In this document: positions 1 through 8,469 of the stretch, in pieces
Layout: each line of letters begins with the position of its first letter
Position numbering within the stretch: position 1 is the first letter of the stretch
DNA from: an uncultured Clostridia bacterium
GTDB lineage: Bacteria > Bacillota > Clostridia > TANB77 > CAG-508
Length of the DNA: 64,000 nt
NCBI GenBank assembly: GCA_947573445.1
Contig: CANPFR010000005.1
Span: forward strand, 1 to 64,000
Reading direction: 5' to 3'
The notes under the pieces: model-generated
The model's database searches: none
Told to the model about the DNA's origin: nothing
The model's input: the letters and a program-made list of their open reading frames with translations, nothing else
Translations under genes and position numbers: made by a program

Positions 1-7
1 TAAGAAG

Positions 8-37
8 TTGAAAATTATTATCATTTTGTGTTATAAT
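8..37 (+). promoter_or_regulatory. sigma-A type promoter
   Basis: TTGAAA at 8-13 and TATAAT at 32-37 are separated by 18 bases. The promoter points toward the terminator-like hairpin at 63-94 and the membrane-protein gene at 167, so transcripts may be attenuated before the gene. Seen directly in the sequence; activity is inferred. Confidence 0.5.
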
Positions 38-62
38 CATCTCGAGAAATTACAAGTTGTAG

Positions 63-97
63 AGCAGATAGTTAGTTGCTAATTATCTGCTTTTATG
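63..97 (+). terminator. hairpin terminator
   Basis: AGCAGATA-GTTAG and CTAAT-TATCTGCT form a stem with a 3-base loop, followed by TTTT. A closely similar hairpin (same GATAGTTAGTTG...CTAATTATC core) lies at 13074-13109, after the M23 peptidase gene. Confidence 0.6.
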
Positions 98-166
98 ATA
101 ATATAAGTAAAAATCAATAAGTTGTAGAGATGTAAAAAAATTGCAACAGAGAGGAATATATAAAAT

Positions 167-1087
167 ATGGTAAAAATCATAGTAATAATGATATTTGTTA
201 TTATTATGCAGTTTGCAATAAAAAAAGATTATATGGAACTATTAATTTTCCTAATTAAATTTTTGATATTGGATTGGATTTTTGTAAAAATATTTTCCAC
301 CATACCTTTCATAAGAACAATCGTATTTCTATTTGGAGAACCAATGCTTTCAGTACTAATTTATGCTGTTATAGAGTTAATTTGTATGGGGATATTTTAT
401 GATGCAATACGAAAATACAATTCTATCATTTCACTAATCGTTTATTTAGTTATCAATTTAATCATTGGTAAATTTTATACGACAATATCAGGAAGTATCC
501 TATTAGATTTATTGTTTAACTTTATCATAGGAATTGTCATCATAATAATCGACCGAAAAAGTCTTAAAATGGAAGATATAAATTATTTTGCCATAGTCGG
601 AATGATAATAAATGCTATTTTAGCACAAGTATGGAAGATAGTGGGAGGAATGGTTGTTCTTTATATTTGGATATATGGAACATTATTCAGTCCATATATC
701 ATAGGGGGAATATTATCTGCTATAATAATATGGCTAATTAGAAAAAAAGTAACAGAAAATAAAGATTTAATCTATACAATTATTATAATATTTTGTATGT
801 TAGTAGGACATTCAACTATACAATATCTAAGTGCAAAACCTGATAAAGTATATACAGAAATGAAAAAAATAAATGATAGTGAAAGACTCATCGGTTTATC
901 AAAAGATGAAGTTGTTACATTATTAGGTGAGCCATTATATAAAGGTGATCATCTATATATATATGATGCAGGAGAAATAACGTGTTATTTACTTTTTGGT
1001 GGAAGAGATTTTTATGAGTTTTTCATAAGGTTTGATGAAAATGGTAGAGTAAAATCTACTGAAATAGACTTCCAACGAGGAGGATAA
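167..1087 (+). CDS. multi-pass membrane protein with a C-terminal BamE/SmpA-like domain
   Basis: A 306-residue protein. Residues 1 to about 225 are a series of hydrophobic segments, probably six to eight transmembrane helices, so it sits in the cytoplasmic membrane. The last 75 residues are soluble, with a GLSKDEVVTLLGEP motif and a following beta-rich stretch typical of small BamE/SmpA-OmlA-fold domains (a helix then 'GepD/Y' turns). I do not recognise the membrane part and give no function. The ATG at 167 has a GAGAGG ribosome site about 11 bases upstream. It stands alone between hairpins at 63-94 and 1106-1140. Confidence 0.75.
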   Translation: MVKIIVIMIFVIIMQFAIKKDYMELLIFLIKFLILDWIFVKIFSTIPFIRTIVFLFGEPMLSVLIYAVIELICMGIFYDAIRKYNSIISLIVYLVINLIIGKFYTTISGSILLDLLFNFIIGIVIIIIDRKSLKMEDINYFAIVGMIINAILAQVWKIVGGMVVLYIWIYGTLFSPYIIGGILSAIIIWLIRKKVTENKDLIYTIIIIFCMLVGHSTIQYLSAKPDKVYTEMKKINDSERLIGLSKDEVVTLLGEPLYKGDHLYIYDAGEITCYLLFGGRDFYEFFIRFDENGRVKSTEIDFQRGG

Positions 1088-1105
1088 GCGAAAAATTACA
1101 TGTAT

Positions 1106-1140
1106 AGGGCAGACAATTAGTTGAAAATGCTCTGCCCTTT
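1106..1140 (+). terminator. hairpin terminator after the membrane protein
   Basis: AGGGCAGA (1106-1113) pairs with TCTGCCCT (131-138 of the 1000s) and is followed by a short T run. It lies 20 bases after the upstream stop and overlaps the start of a transporter remnant. Confidence 0.5.
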
Positions 1141-1290
1141 GGAATCGGTGGGATGATATTTTTATATGTATTTCAACCACTTTTTGAAAGATTTACGAAC
1201 CAAATATCGAGCAAAATGCTCACAATCATTAGTAATTTAATAATCGTTGTGCTTTTTGTAGATTGTATCTATACATTTTTGTATAAGTGA
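1108..1290 (+). pseudogene. 3' remnant of a putative ABC-transporter type permease (PF06541-like)
   Basis: Read from 1108, one frame is open to a TGA at 1288-1290 and encodes about 60 residues: an FGIGGMIFLYVFQPLFERF motif followed by a hydrophobic helix. The glycine-rich turn, then helix-P-L, then a last transmembrane helix with an Asp near the end, resembles the C-terminus of the PF06541 (CmpB-like) permease family. There is no upstream start and the rest of the gene is absent, so this looks like a decayed gene end rather than a small protein. An ATG lies inside the frame, but I see no ribosome site for it. Confidence 0.45.
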
Positions 1291-1307
1291 TAAAGAGGAG
1301 GAAGAAT

Positions 1308-2072
1308 ATGGAGAGAATAAAATTGACAGAAACAAAAATCAGTAATTTAAATGACTTTAATTGGATCGAATATTTTGAATACAATAACAACCATCTACTG
1401 AAATTAGATTTTGCGAATAATGCAGAGTTAACCAATGAAGAAATTAATTTGATAGCCCCATCTATAAAAGCATTTCAAATAGGAGAGGGTTCAGAAGGAA
1501 AGCATTTAAGCAAAGTTGTTAAGAAGTTTGCTGATAAAAATAATTATCCAGAATATGAAGAAATAATGAAATGGTTTATTTTGGAAGAAAATAGGCATTC
1601 GCAAACGTTAAAGAAGTATATGGATATATACAAGATGAAAGCAGTAAATAACATGGCACTTGATACTATATTTAGAATCTTAAGAAAATTGATGGGATTA
1701 GAATGCGAAGTTATCGTATTAGTAACAGCCGAAATGATAGCCTTATCTTATTATACTGCTTTAGCAAATGCTACTAATTCAAGACTGCTAAATATAATTT
1801 GTCAGCAGATGCTAAATGATGAATTAAGACATGTTGTGTTACAGTCAGATACTTTGCATAGGATTTCTAAGAATAGAAATCAAGTTTTTAATGGTCTTGT
1901 GAGAAATATGAGAAAATTACTTATGAGAGGAACTTGCTTTATTGTTTGGAATAAGTATAGAGATTTGTTTATAAAAGGAGATTATTCTTATAAAAAATTT
2001 AAAAATGATTGTATGGAATATTTGAACGAATCAGTTTATATAGAGAAAAATGGAAAAATTATAGTAGAATAG
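1308..2072 (+). CDS. ferritin-like diiron protein
   Basis: A 254-residue protein that is mostly helical. Carboxylate and histidine ligands are spaced as in a four-helix ferritin-like diiron site: E60, then E94-N-R-H97, E142 in a hydrophobic helix, and E172-L-R-H175. The two EXXH motifs are the key evidence. Such proteins bind two irons and act as oxidases, oxygenases or iron stores; which one this is cannot be read from sequence. I chose the ATG at 1308 over an upstream in-frame ATG at 1287 because AAAGAGGAGG sits 5-8 bases before it. The Ig-like membrane protein follows 15 bases downstream, probably in the same operon. Confidence 0.75.
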   Translation: MERIKLTETKISNLNDFNWIEYFEYNNNHLLKLDFANNAELTNEEINLIAPSIKAFQIGEGSEGKHLSKVVKKFADKNNYPEYEEIMKWFILEENRHSQTLKKYMDIYKMKAVNNMALDTIFRILRKLMGLECEVIVLVTAEMIALSYYTALANATNSRLLNIICQQMLNDELRHVVLQSDTLHRISKNRNQVFNGLVRNMRKLLMRGTCFIVWNKYRDLFIKGDYSYKKFKNDCMEYLNESVYIEKNGKIIVE

Positions 2073-2087
2073 AAAAAGGAGTGTAGT

Positions 2088-2693
2088 ATGAATAAATTAA
2101 GCAAAATATTTTTAGGAATCATTATTATATTATTAGTTATTTTAGGAATAATGACAGTTTCATATTTTAACATGAAAAAGGTAGCCATAGAAAACTTTAA
2201 TCAGGTTTTAGAGTCTGCTCAAGAAAAGATGAATTTGTATAAAAAAATTAGCGAATTGGAAGAAAAAAATAATACAACCAATATGACGATGCCAAATAGC
2301 AATGTTACTGTTGTTAATAATACAGTTTCGCAAAATGAAATACCAGAACAAAGAGATGATTCTATTGATATAGATAAAGTTACTATTGAGGTTGATAAAA
2401 ATTCAATCACGCCAACTAGTGTTTCAATTATAATTACAAACAACAATGAAAATGAACTAACTTATGGTGAAGAATTTAAAATTCAAAAGAAGATAGATGG
2501 AGAATGGAGAGATTTGAATTATCTGCCAAATACGATATGGAATGCTATGGCTTATATAACAAAAGGAAATAGTCAAACCAATAAGAAATTAAACATAGAA
2601 AATTATTATGGAGAGTTAGAGAATGGCATTTATCGAGTAGTAAAACCAGTATTTGATGGAAATATTTATTCAGATGAATTTGAAATTGAATAA
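2088..2693 (+). CDS. membrane-anchored protein with Ig-like domain (Big_14-like)
   Basis: A 201-residue protein. Residues 5-28 are one strong hydrophobic segment (uncleaved anchor or signal peptide), and residues 28-75 a charged, coil-forming linker rich in Asn/Thr. From about 95 to the end is a beta-sandwich-like domain: 'TNNNENELTYGEEFKI' near 120, then an ENGIYRVVKPV strand near the end. That pattern matches the small bacterial Ig-like domain often found in Clostridia lipoproteins and in BlaR-linked proteins. The C-terminal domain should lie outside the cell. Function unknown; ribosome site AAAGGAG precedes the ATG. Confidence 0.65.
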   Translation: MNKLSKIFLGIIIILLVILGIMTVSYFNMKKVAIENFNQVLESAQEKMNLYKKISELEEKNNTTNMTMPNSNVTVVNNTVSQNEIPEQRDDSIDIDKVTIEVDKNSITPTSVSIIITNNNENELTYGEEFKIQKKIDGEWRDLNYLPNTIWNAMAYITKGNSQTNKKLNIENYYGELENGIYRVVKPVFDGNIYSDEFEIE

Positions 2694-2725
2694 AATCGTA
2701 TTTTTTATAAAGATAAGGAGGAAAA

Positions 2726-2845
2726 ATGAAGAAAAAAATGATTTTAAGCATCTATTTGTCCAAATTATCATTCGAAAGAGTGCGGATTATAGTATCAAGT
2801 CGAAAAAGAAAATGGATTGATGATGCAACTAAAATTTTATATTAA
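2726..2845 (+). CDS. possible 39-residue small protein
   Basis: An ATG at 2726 has an excellent ribosome site (TAAGGAGG at 2715-2722) and opens a 39-codon frame ending in TAA at 2843. The product is basic and without recognisable motif. It follows the Ig-like gene by 32 bases. It may be a real small protein or the remains of a decayed gene; the strong ribosome site is the only positive evidence. Confidence 0.3.
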   Translation: MKKKMILSIYLSKLSFERVRIIVSSRKRKWIDDATKILY

Positions 2846-2856
2846 TAGAAAACAAG

Positions 2857-2888
2857 GATTACTAAATTTGATTTTAGTAATCTTTTTT
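2857..2888 (+). terminator. strong intrinsic terminator
   Basis: GATTACTAAA (2857-2866) pairs perfectly with TTTAGTAATC (2873-2882), followed by TTTTTT. It separates the 1.3-2.8 kb operon from the ECF sigma cluster. Confidence 0.75.
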
Positions 2889-2905
2889 AAAAAAAGATAA
2901 AATCT

Positions 2906-2933
2906 TGTAACAAAATTGCAAAAATTGACTCTA
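2906..2933 (+). promoter_or_regulatory. candidate ECF-dependent promoter of sigma/anti-sigma pair 1
   Basis: TGTAAC (2906-2911), 16 bases, ACTCTA (2928-2933), 24 bases before the sigma start. A near-identical arrangement (TGCAAC, 17 bases, CATCTA) precedes sigma gene 5 at 9699-9727. Many ECF factors autoregulate through a '-35' ending in AAC and a '-10' containing TCTA-like bases. The assignment is inference. Confidence 0.45.
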
Positions 2934-2957
2934 AATAGATAGAAGGAGGAAAAACTT

Positions 2958-3437
2958 ATGCAGAATATGGAAAAAATCTATCAAGAATATTCTGAAACAG
3001 TTTATAAATACTTATTTTGCTTAACAAGTGATGCGGATTTAGCAGAGGATTTAACACAAGAAACATTTGCAATTGCAGTTAAAAATATTCCCAAGTTTAG
3101 AGGCGATTGTAAAGTGTCCAGCTGGCTTTGTCAAATTGCGAAACATTTATGGTATAAAGAATTAAAAAGAAATAAGAAAGATAACAATGTTTCTTTAGAA
3201 AATATAAGTGACGAGCTGATAGATACACAAACAATAGAAAAAACTGTCCATCAAAAAGAAGAAAAATTACAACTTTTTAAAAATATGCAAAAATTAGATG
3301 AGCTAGCAAGACAAGTTATTTATTTAAGAATCATGGGAAATTTAAGTTTTGCAGAAATTGGAGAAGTTTTGGGAAAGACATCTAATTGGGCGAGAGTTAC
3401 GTTTTTTCGTGCAAAACAAAAAATGAAGGAGGTTTGA
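2958..3437 (+). CDS. ECF RNA polymerase sigma factor (pair 1)
   Basis: A 159-residue sigma-70 family protein. Region 2 spans residues 5-70, with the conserved 'DLTQETFAIAVKNIPKFRGDCKVSSWLCQIAKHL' type core (quoted here only as motif LTQETF plus WLCQIA). Region 4 lies at about 100-155, with LRIMGNLSFAEIGEVLG and a WARVTFFRAKQKMKE recognition helix. Length fits ECF factors, which lack regions 1 and 3. It should direct polymerase to stress or envelope promoters when released from the downstream zinc-finger anti-sigma factor. The ATG has an AGAAGGAGG site. The pair is co-transcribed; the anti-sigma starts 5 bases after this stop. Confidence 0.93.
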   Translation: MQNMEKIYQEYSETVYKYLFCLTSDADLAEDLTQETFAIAVKNIPKFRGDCKVSSWLCQIAKHLWYKELKRNKKDNNVSLENISDELIDTQTIEKTVHQKEEKLQLFKNMQKLDELARQVIYLRIMGNLSFAEIGEVLGKTSNWARVTFFRAKQKMKEV

Positions 3438-3442
3438 AGAAA

Positions 3443-4417
3443 ATGGAAAAGAAAACAGAATGTGAGATTGTACAGGATTTGTTAATAAGTTATTCAGATG
3501 AGGTATTGAATAAAGAATCAAAAAAATTGGTGGAAAGACATTTGTTGGAGTGTGAAAAATGTCAGGAGAGGTTGAAAGAAATAAAGTCAGAAACAGAAAA
3601 AGAAAAGAATCAGCAGAAAAAGGAAATTGATTATTTGAAAAAAATTCGTTTAAAAAATAGAGTTAAATCAATTTTTGGGTCTATGTTGATTTTGGTTGTC
3701 ATTTTTGTGGGATGGTATTTGTATAAATTTAGCATTTTGACAGGGCTTGCAAAAAAGGCAGAAAAGCAATTAGAGAGTGAAAATTTTTATATTGAGTCAA
3801 TTGGAACGCTTGGAACGGATGGAGAAGTTGGATATAGTAAAACATGGTACAAAGACGGAAAGTATAAGATGTTTTCTTATATTGAAAAAGATGAGAAAAT
3901 GACACAGACTTTTGAGACACGTTACGGCAATTTACGAGAAAATACAAAAGAAGAATATTTTGTAAATGAACAAGAAAAGAAAGTACGAAAAGAAAAATTG
4001 ACATATGAAATCGATAAATATCAGTTTAGTGGAGTGGGGAATCCAATTTGGTTATCCAACAATCCTTATTACATTCGATTTCGACTTGGAGCTCCATTTT
4101 ATACTAAAATTTCAAAGGATCATAAGGAAATTGGGCGTTTGTATTATGTGTTAGATTTAGGAGATGGCAAACAATGGGTGGACATGGATACTGGCTTGCC
4201 AATTATGATTTTTGGGTATCGTTCAGATACAGAATATTATAAAAATACAAAAATTCCGCTTAAAAAATCAGAAGGCATTTCAGAATATCATTATGAATTT
4301 GGAAATGTAACAGAAGAAGATGTACAAATGCCTGATTTTGAAGGATATGAAATAGAAGAATATGATTGGCAAGAAGAAATAGAGAAGCTAGTGAAAGAAC
4401 ATGAAAAAAACTCCTAA
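3443..4417 (+). CDS. zinc-finger (zf-HC2) transmembrane anti-sigma factor (pair 1)
   Basis: Residues 1-45 carry the H33-X3-C37-X2-C40 zinc-binding anti-sigma signature; with the helix before it, this part normally clamps the partner sigma factor in the cytoplasm. One transmembrane helix at 77-95 follows. The remaining 230 residues, rich in Tyr, Lys and Glu, should be extracytoplasmic and sense the signal; I do not recognise their fold. I chose the ATG at 3443 because AAGGAGG (3426-3432) precedes it and an upstream in-frame ATG lies inside the sigma gene. The next sigma gene overlaps its end by 17 bases. Confidence 0.88.
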   Translation: MEKKTECEIVQDLLISYSDEVLNKESKKLVERHLLECEKCQERLKEIKSETEKEKNQQKKEIDYLKKIRLKNRVKSIFGSMLILVVIFVGWYLYKFSILTGLAKKAEKQLESENFYIESIGTLGTDGEVGYSKTWYKDGKYKMFSYIEKDEKMTQTFETRYGNLRENTKEEYFVNEQEKKVRKEKLTYEIDKYQFSGVGNPIWLSNNPYYIRFRLGAPFYTKISKDHKEIGRLYYVLDLGDGKQWVDMDTGLPIMIFGYRSDTEYYKNTKIPLKKSEGISEYHYEFGNVTEEDVQMPDFEGYEIEEYDWQEEIEKLVKEHEKNS

Positions 4418-5027
4418 AAAACGTGACTTTTTTCAAAATGATGGTAATCTATCAATAGAAAGCTTTCAAAGGAGATTTTTATTAAAATTGAAAAATAAGG
4501 AAAAGATTTGTGAGTACATGGAAAATGGAGAATTGAATATTGATTTTGTGATGAAAGAATATACCAATTATGTGTATGTCATTATCAAAAACAAGGCGAT
4601 TTCTTTTAAGTCAGAAGATGTGGAGGAAATTATATCAGATGTATTTTTGACGTTGTGGCATAATCAGGAAAAGTTAGATGAAAAAAAGGATTTGGCTCCC
4701 TATATTGCGGGAATTACGAAAAATTTGATCAAAAAGAAATATCGTGGTCAAAGAAATTGTGAGAATTTGGAAGATTATGAAGAAAAACTATTAGCGGCAG
4801 AAAATATTGATGTATATTCCGAATGCGATGAACAGAATGAAATTTTGCTACAAGAGTTGGATAAAATGAAACAAGAAGAACAAACCATATTTTTGCTATT
4901 TTATTATCAAGGCAAAAAAATAAGAGAAATTAGCCAAATGTTAAAGATTTCTGAATCCAAAGTCAAAATGAAATTAAGTAGAACACGAAAAAAGTTAATA
5001 AAAATCTTGAAAGAAAGGGGGATGTAG
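4401..5027 (+). CDS. ECF sigma factor (pair 2)
   Basis: Sigma-70 family protein. Region 2 motifs: a conserved 'EDVEEIISDVFLTLW' helix and a following 'YIAGITKNLIKKKYR' helix. Region 4: 'ISQMLKISESKVKMKLSRTRKKL' recognition helix at the C-terminus. From the ATG at 4401 it is 208 residues. An internal ATG at 4518 (preceded by a weak GAGT site) would give 169 residues, closer to paralogue 3 at 6152, so the first 39 residues may not be translated. It overlaps the anti-sigma upstream and abuts its own partner downstream (stop and start share a base). Confidence 0.88.
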   Translation: MKKTPKKRDFFQNDGNLSIESFQRRFLLKLKNKEKICEYMENGELNIDFVMKEYTNYVYVIIKNKAISFKSEDVEEIISDVFLTLWHNQEKLDEKKDLAPYIAGITKNLIKKKYRGQRNCENLEDYEEKLLAAENIDVYSECDEQNEILLQELDKMKQEEQTIFLLFYYQGKKIREISQMLKISESKVKMKLSRTRKKLIKILKERGM

Positions 5028-6022
5028 TGAAAATGGACGAAGAAGAAATGAAAAAAATCTTTCAAAAAACACAGAAAAAAATTGCTATATCTCGCTTGAA
5101 AAAGGAGGAAACAATGAAACCAAGAAAAAGTTTTCTGAAAATGGTTGCTAGTTTTATATTATGTTTTGGAATTACTATGGGAGTTGTTTATGCCAGCGTT
5201 CATTGGGAAAGTTTGTTTCACATCAATGGTATGAATGATAATGGAATTCAAACTGCTTTGGAAAATGAATATGTGCAAAATATTGATATGGAGTATATTG
5301 AAAAAGAAAAAGTAAAATTTAAAGTCGATTATTTAATGATGGATGACCTTAATTTTGACTTAGTATTTAATTTTATCACAAAAGATGAAGTGGAAAATTA
5401 TGAAGGAATTGCGTTAGTTAACTTGAAGATTACAGATGAAGAAAATCGACAAATTCATTTTCCAGGAGAAAATCAAGAAATTTGGGCAAATAATATTTCT
5501 TTGATGTCAGAATGGTGGACTTTAGTAGAAAAACATGACCATCTTTTAAGACAAGTTGTTCATTTACCATCCGATAATTTTCCGAAAAGCCAGAAAATTT
5601 ATGTAAGTTTTGACAAAGTGGTTTTATATAATGTAAACAAAGGAAATCCAATTACGATTGAATATGAGGATGAATATAACTTAGAATTTGATGTTTCAAA
5701 ACAATTAAGTGAAAGAAAAACGATTCAATATCAAGCTGTTGATGGAAATGATAAAATACTAGAGGCAAAATTAACCAATAGCGGATTAGGTATTTCACTC
5801 AAAACAGATCACTATGTACTAAGAGGCGAGGATTATCAAATCATTGATGAAGCAGGAAATGTTTATCAATTAGCCAATACCTATCCTTTACTAGACAGAG
5901 AAAAATTAGACACAAAAAAAGATGAGTTTTTATTAGTTTTTGATATGACAATTTATAATGAATGTGATAAATTGTTTTTAAAAATGCCAGATGGGAAGAA
6001 AATTGAGTTAATGAAAAAATAA
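5027..6022 (+). CDS. DUF4179-type transmembrane anti-sigma factor (pair 2)
   Basis: A protein of 331 residues (GTG at 5027) or 329 (ATG at 5033). About 40 cytoplasmic residues come first, then a transmembrane helix near 43-58 ending in VVYAS, then a DUF4179-like extracellular region. An LPSDNFPKSQKIYVSF motif in the middle recurs in paralogues at 6699 and 8459 as 'FPKSQKIYI'. The short N-terminus is expected to bind the sigma factor. A second ATG at 5114 has a perfect AAAGGAGG site and would make a form lacking most of that N-terminus. Terminator at 6032-6065. Confidence 0.82.
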   Translation: MKMDEEEMKKIFQKTQKKIAISRLKKEETMKPRKSFLKMVASFILCFGITMGVVYASVHWESLFHINGMNDNGIQTALENEYVQNIDMEYIEKEKVKFKVDYLMMDDLNFDLVFNFITKDEVENYEGIALVNLKITDEENRQIHFPGENQEIWANNISLMSEWWTLVEKHDHLLRQVVHLPSDNFPKSQKIYVSFDKVVLYNVNKGNPITIEYEDEYNLEFDVSKQLSERKTIQYQAVDGNDKILEAKLTNSGLGISLKTDHYVLRGEDYQIIDEAGNVYQLANTYPLLDREKLDTKKDEFLLVFDMTIYNECDKLFLKMPDGKKIELMKK

Positions 6023-6031
6023 ATATTTGTG

Positions 6032-6065
6032 AAAAGATTAGATAAATAAAAGTCTAATCTTTTAA
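6032..6065 (+). terminator. terminator, repeat family copy 1
   Basis: AAAAGATTAGA (6032-6042) pairs with TCTAATCTTTT (6053-6063). The same stem recurs after the next two anti-sigma genes (7829-7867, 9641-9676), so these operons arose by duplication or share a terminator repeat. Confidence 0.75.
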
Positions 6066-6151
6066 ATTTTTTCAAAAAATATGCAACCAAATGAAAAAAT
6101 ATGCTAATATACTTATGAAAGACGTCTTAAATAAAGGAGTTTAGAGGAAAA

Positions 6152-6712
6152 GTGGAACTGAAAAATAAGAAAATCTCCACTTATTTTTGGAAAGACAAAT
6201 TATTGGTTGAAGAAATAATGGAAGATTATACAAATTATATTTATACAATTATTCGAAATTTTTCCCTTAATTTATCAAAAGAAGATAAAGAGGAAATTGT
6301 GTTAGATGTATTTTTGACGCTTTGGAAAAATCAAGGTAAATTAGATAGAGAAAAAAGCATGTCAGCTTATATTGGTGGAATTACGAAAAATTTGATGAAA
6401 TATAAATATAGGCAAAATAAGCAACTGGGAAATATTGAAGATTTTGAAGAACAACTTATTGATTTTGCAAATCTGGAATTTATTTTAATGCAAAATGAAA
6501 AGGAAAAAATCATTTCGAATGAATTGGAAAAACTGAAAAAAGAAGATAGAGAGATATTTATCGAGTATTATTATGGGGAAAAAAGTATAAGGGAAATTAC
6601 GGAGATGTTTCATATGTCAGAATCGAAGGTAAAATCGAAGTTATTTCGAGCCAGAAAAAAGTTAAATAAAGAATTCAATAAAAGGGGGTATGGTTCTAAT
6701 GAAGAAGGATAA
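6152..6712 (+). CDS. ECF sigma factor (pair 3)
   Basis: A 186-residue paralogue of the sigma gene at 4401. It has the same 'LDVFLTLWKNQGKLD' region 2 helix, the 'YIGGITKNLMKYKYR' helix, and an 'ISESK'-like region 4 (FHMSESKVKSKLFRARKKL). Start is GTG at 6152, with AAAGGAG at 6134-6140 and TAGAGG closer in. A TGCAAC box at 6082-6087, like the '-35' of pairs 1 and 5, lies upstream, but I cannot find a matching '-10'. The partner anti-sigma begins inside the 3' end of this gene. Confidence 0.9.
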   Translation: MELKNKKISTYFWKDKLLVEEIMEDYTNYIYTIIRNFSLNLSKEDKEEIVLDVFLTLWKNQGKLDREKSMSAYIGGITKNLMKYKYRQNKQLGNIEDFEEQLIDFANLEFILMQNEKEKIISNELEKLKKEDREIFIEYYYGEKSIREITEMFHMSESKVKSKLFRARKKLNKEFNKRGYGSNEEG

Positions 6713-7824
6713 ATTATTCAATGATTTTAAAAAGCGAGTTGCTATATCCAATTTTAAAGAAGAATATGAAAGGGAAGGAAAACAAGAAATGAAGAAATTA
6801 AAATTAGCAAATATAGCAGCAGTTTTAGCGGTTGTAGTTGTAATAGGATGTGTGACGCCAACAATTTATGCAAAAATAAAGTGGAATATTGAATTTTACC
6901 AATATGAAGAAAGAGTTGAAACGCCAAGAGAAACGATTGATTATGCTAAAGAATCAGGATTTGCAGATAAAATAGAGGATGATTATGTTGTAAAAGATGG
7001 GGTTGGGATAAAATTAGAGTCATTTTTGGTGACGGATGATACATTAGATATGAGAGTTAAATTTAAATTTGCAGAAGAAACGGAAGTCAATTCGGGGACA
7101 TTTGGGTTTGGGTATGTGATTTATGATGAAAATAAAAATATTTATGATTTGCAAACAAGAGAGGATTTAACTCAAAATCGAGATTCCATGATTTTTATTT
7201 TAAAAAGATTGGGCGCAAAATATGATCCCAATGCACTTTATGATACACTTTTAAACGATAGTAGCAGTATTCTAGCAGTAGAATCCATGGAACATAGAAC
7301 AATTCGAAAAGATATTACGGTAAGAGCAAAAGACGTTTTTCCAAAGAGTCAGAAAATCTACATTGAATTTTTTGATTTAGGTTATTTCATGTTGAATTTG
7401 GATGAAACACATGAGGATTTTCCAATTACGGACAAAGAATGGATTTTTGAAAAAGATATGTCCGAAAAATTCACTGAAAGGCAAACACTTAATCTTGTAT
7501 TAAAAGATGAAATTCCAGATTTTCAAATTGAAAAATGTACGCTAACCGAATCCGGAATGGTGCTGGACTTTAAATCAGAAGAATATAGCAGATTAGTTGG
7601 TACAGTTAAAGAGGTAGATGGAGTGCGTATGGATCCTACCTGGAAAATGGTAACCATAACAGATACATCAGGAAAAGAATATGAAAATTTAGAAAGTGGA
7701 GGCACAGAAAAACGGCACTTATAAAATGAACATTGATGCTGGTAAAAAAGATTTCGAAAAAAAATTGTTTGTGAATTTTGTCAGCAATGGTGAAAAATAT
7801 ACGAGTGAATTAATTGAAAAATAA
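6699..7824 (+). pseudogene. DUF4179-type anti-sigma factor (pair 3), frameshifted near its C-terminus
   Basis: The open frame from the ATG at 6699 (AAAGGGGG 10 bases upstream; another ATG at 6690 is too close) runs to a TAA at 7724. It is close to the pair 4 paralogue throughout: N-terminal sigma-binding stretch, transmembrane helix about residues 34-53, DUF4179-like region. At the A5 run 7708-7712 the match moves to the +1 frame. Removing one A restores GGTENGTYKMNIDAGKKDF and continues to TAA at 7822-7824, giving about 375 residues ending like the paralogue (YTSELIEK). Either a one-base insertion mutation or an assembly error. Confidence 0.75.
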
Positions 7825-7828
7825 GGGG

Positions 7829-7867
7829 AAAAAGATTAGATTTTTTTTAAAAGTCTAATCTTTTTTA
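7829..7867 (+). terminator. terminator, repeat family copy 2
   Basis: AAAAGATTAGA (7830-7840) pairs with TCTAATCTTTT (7854-7864), followed by T residues. It starts five bases after the restored stop of the frameshifted anti-sigma, which supports that longer reading. Confidence 0.78.
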
Positions 7868-7932
7868 TGATAAAATTAATTTTGTGAAACTTTTTGGCTA
7901 AAATAAAGGATTATATAGTAAGGAGGGAAAAT

Positions 7933-8469
7933 GTGAGTATACAAGTGAAAGAAAAAGATTTTGAAGAAATTTATCAACGAACTTACTTAAATACGTTTAA
8001 ATTTATTACGATACATTGCTATGATGTCGCTGATATCAATGATATTTTGCAAGATACGTATGTAGAATTTTATAAAATTTTGTGCAAAAAACGAACTTTG
8101 GAAATGGAAAAAATTCAAAATTATATTTATGGGATTGCAAAGAATGTGATCAAAAGATATGGCACAAAAAAGAAAAATTTGGTTTGTTTGGTCAATGAAG
8201 AAAAGGAAGATATTGATGTGGCAGACACATTTGATTTAGAGCAAAATTTTATGGACAATCAAGATGTTAAAAAAGTCTGGAATTATATCCAAAACAAGGA
8301 TTTGATGACTTCTAAAATATTTTATTTATATTTTGTTTTAGGCTTGAAAATTGTAGAAATTGCACAAGAATTAAAAGTGACGGAATCGAATGTGAAAAAT
8401 AGGATTTATCGCACACAAAAAGAAATCCAAAAACATTTAGGAAAGGATGTGATAGAAAATGACCAATAA
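7933..8469 (+). CDS. ECF sigma factor (pair 4)
   Basis: A 178-residue sigma-70 family protein, more diverged than pairs 2 and 3. Region 2: 'DINDILQDTYVEFYKIL' and 'IQNYIYGIAKNVIKRY'. Region 4: 'GLKIVEIAQELKVTESNVKNRIYRTQKEI'. I chose the GTG at 7933 because AGGAGGG (7921-7927) precedes it; a longer TTG start at 7894 has no ribosome site. The partner gene overlaps the last 11 bases. Confidence 0.88.
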   Translation: MSIQVKEKDFEEIYQRTYLNTFKFITIHCYDVADINDILQDTYVEFYKILCKKRTLEMEKIQNYIYGIAKNVIKRYGTKKKNLVCLVNEEKEDIDVADTFDLEQNFMDNQDVKKVWNYIQNKDLMTSKIFYLYFVLGLKIVEIAQELKVTESNVKNRIYRTQKEIQKHLGKDVIENDQ

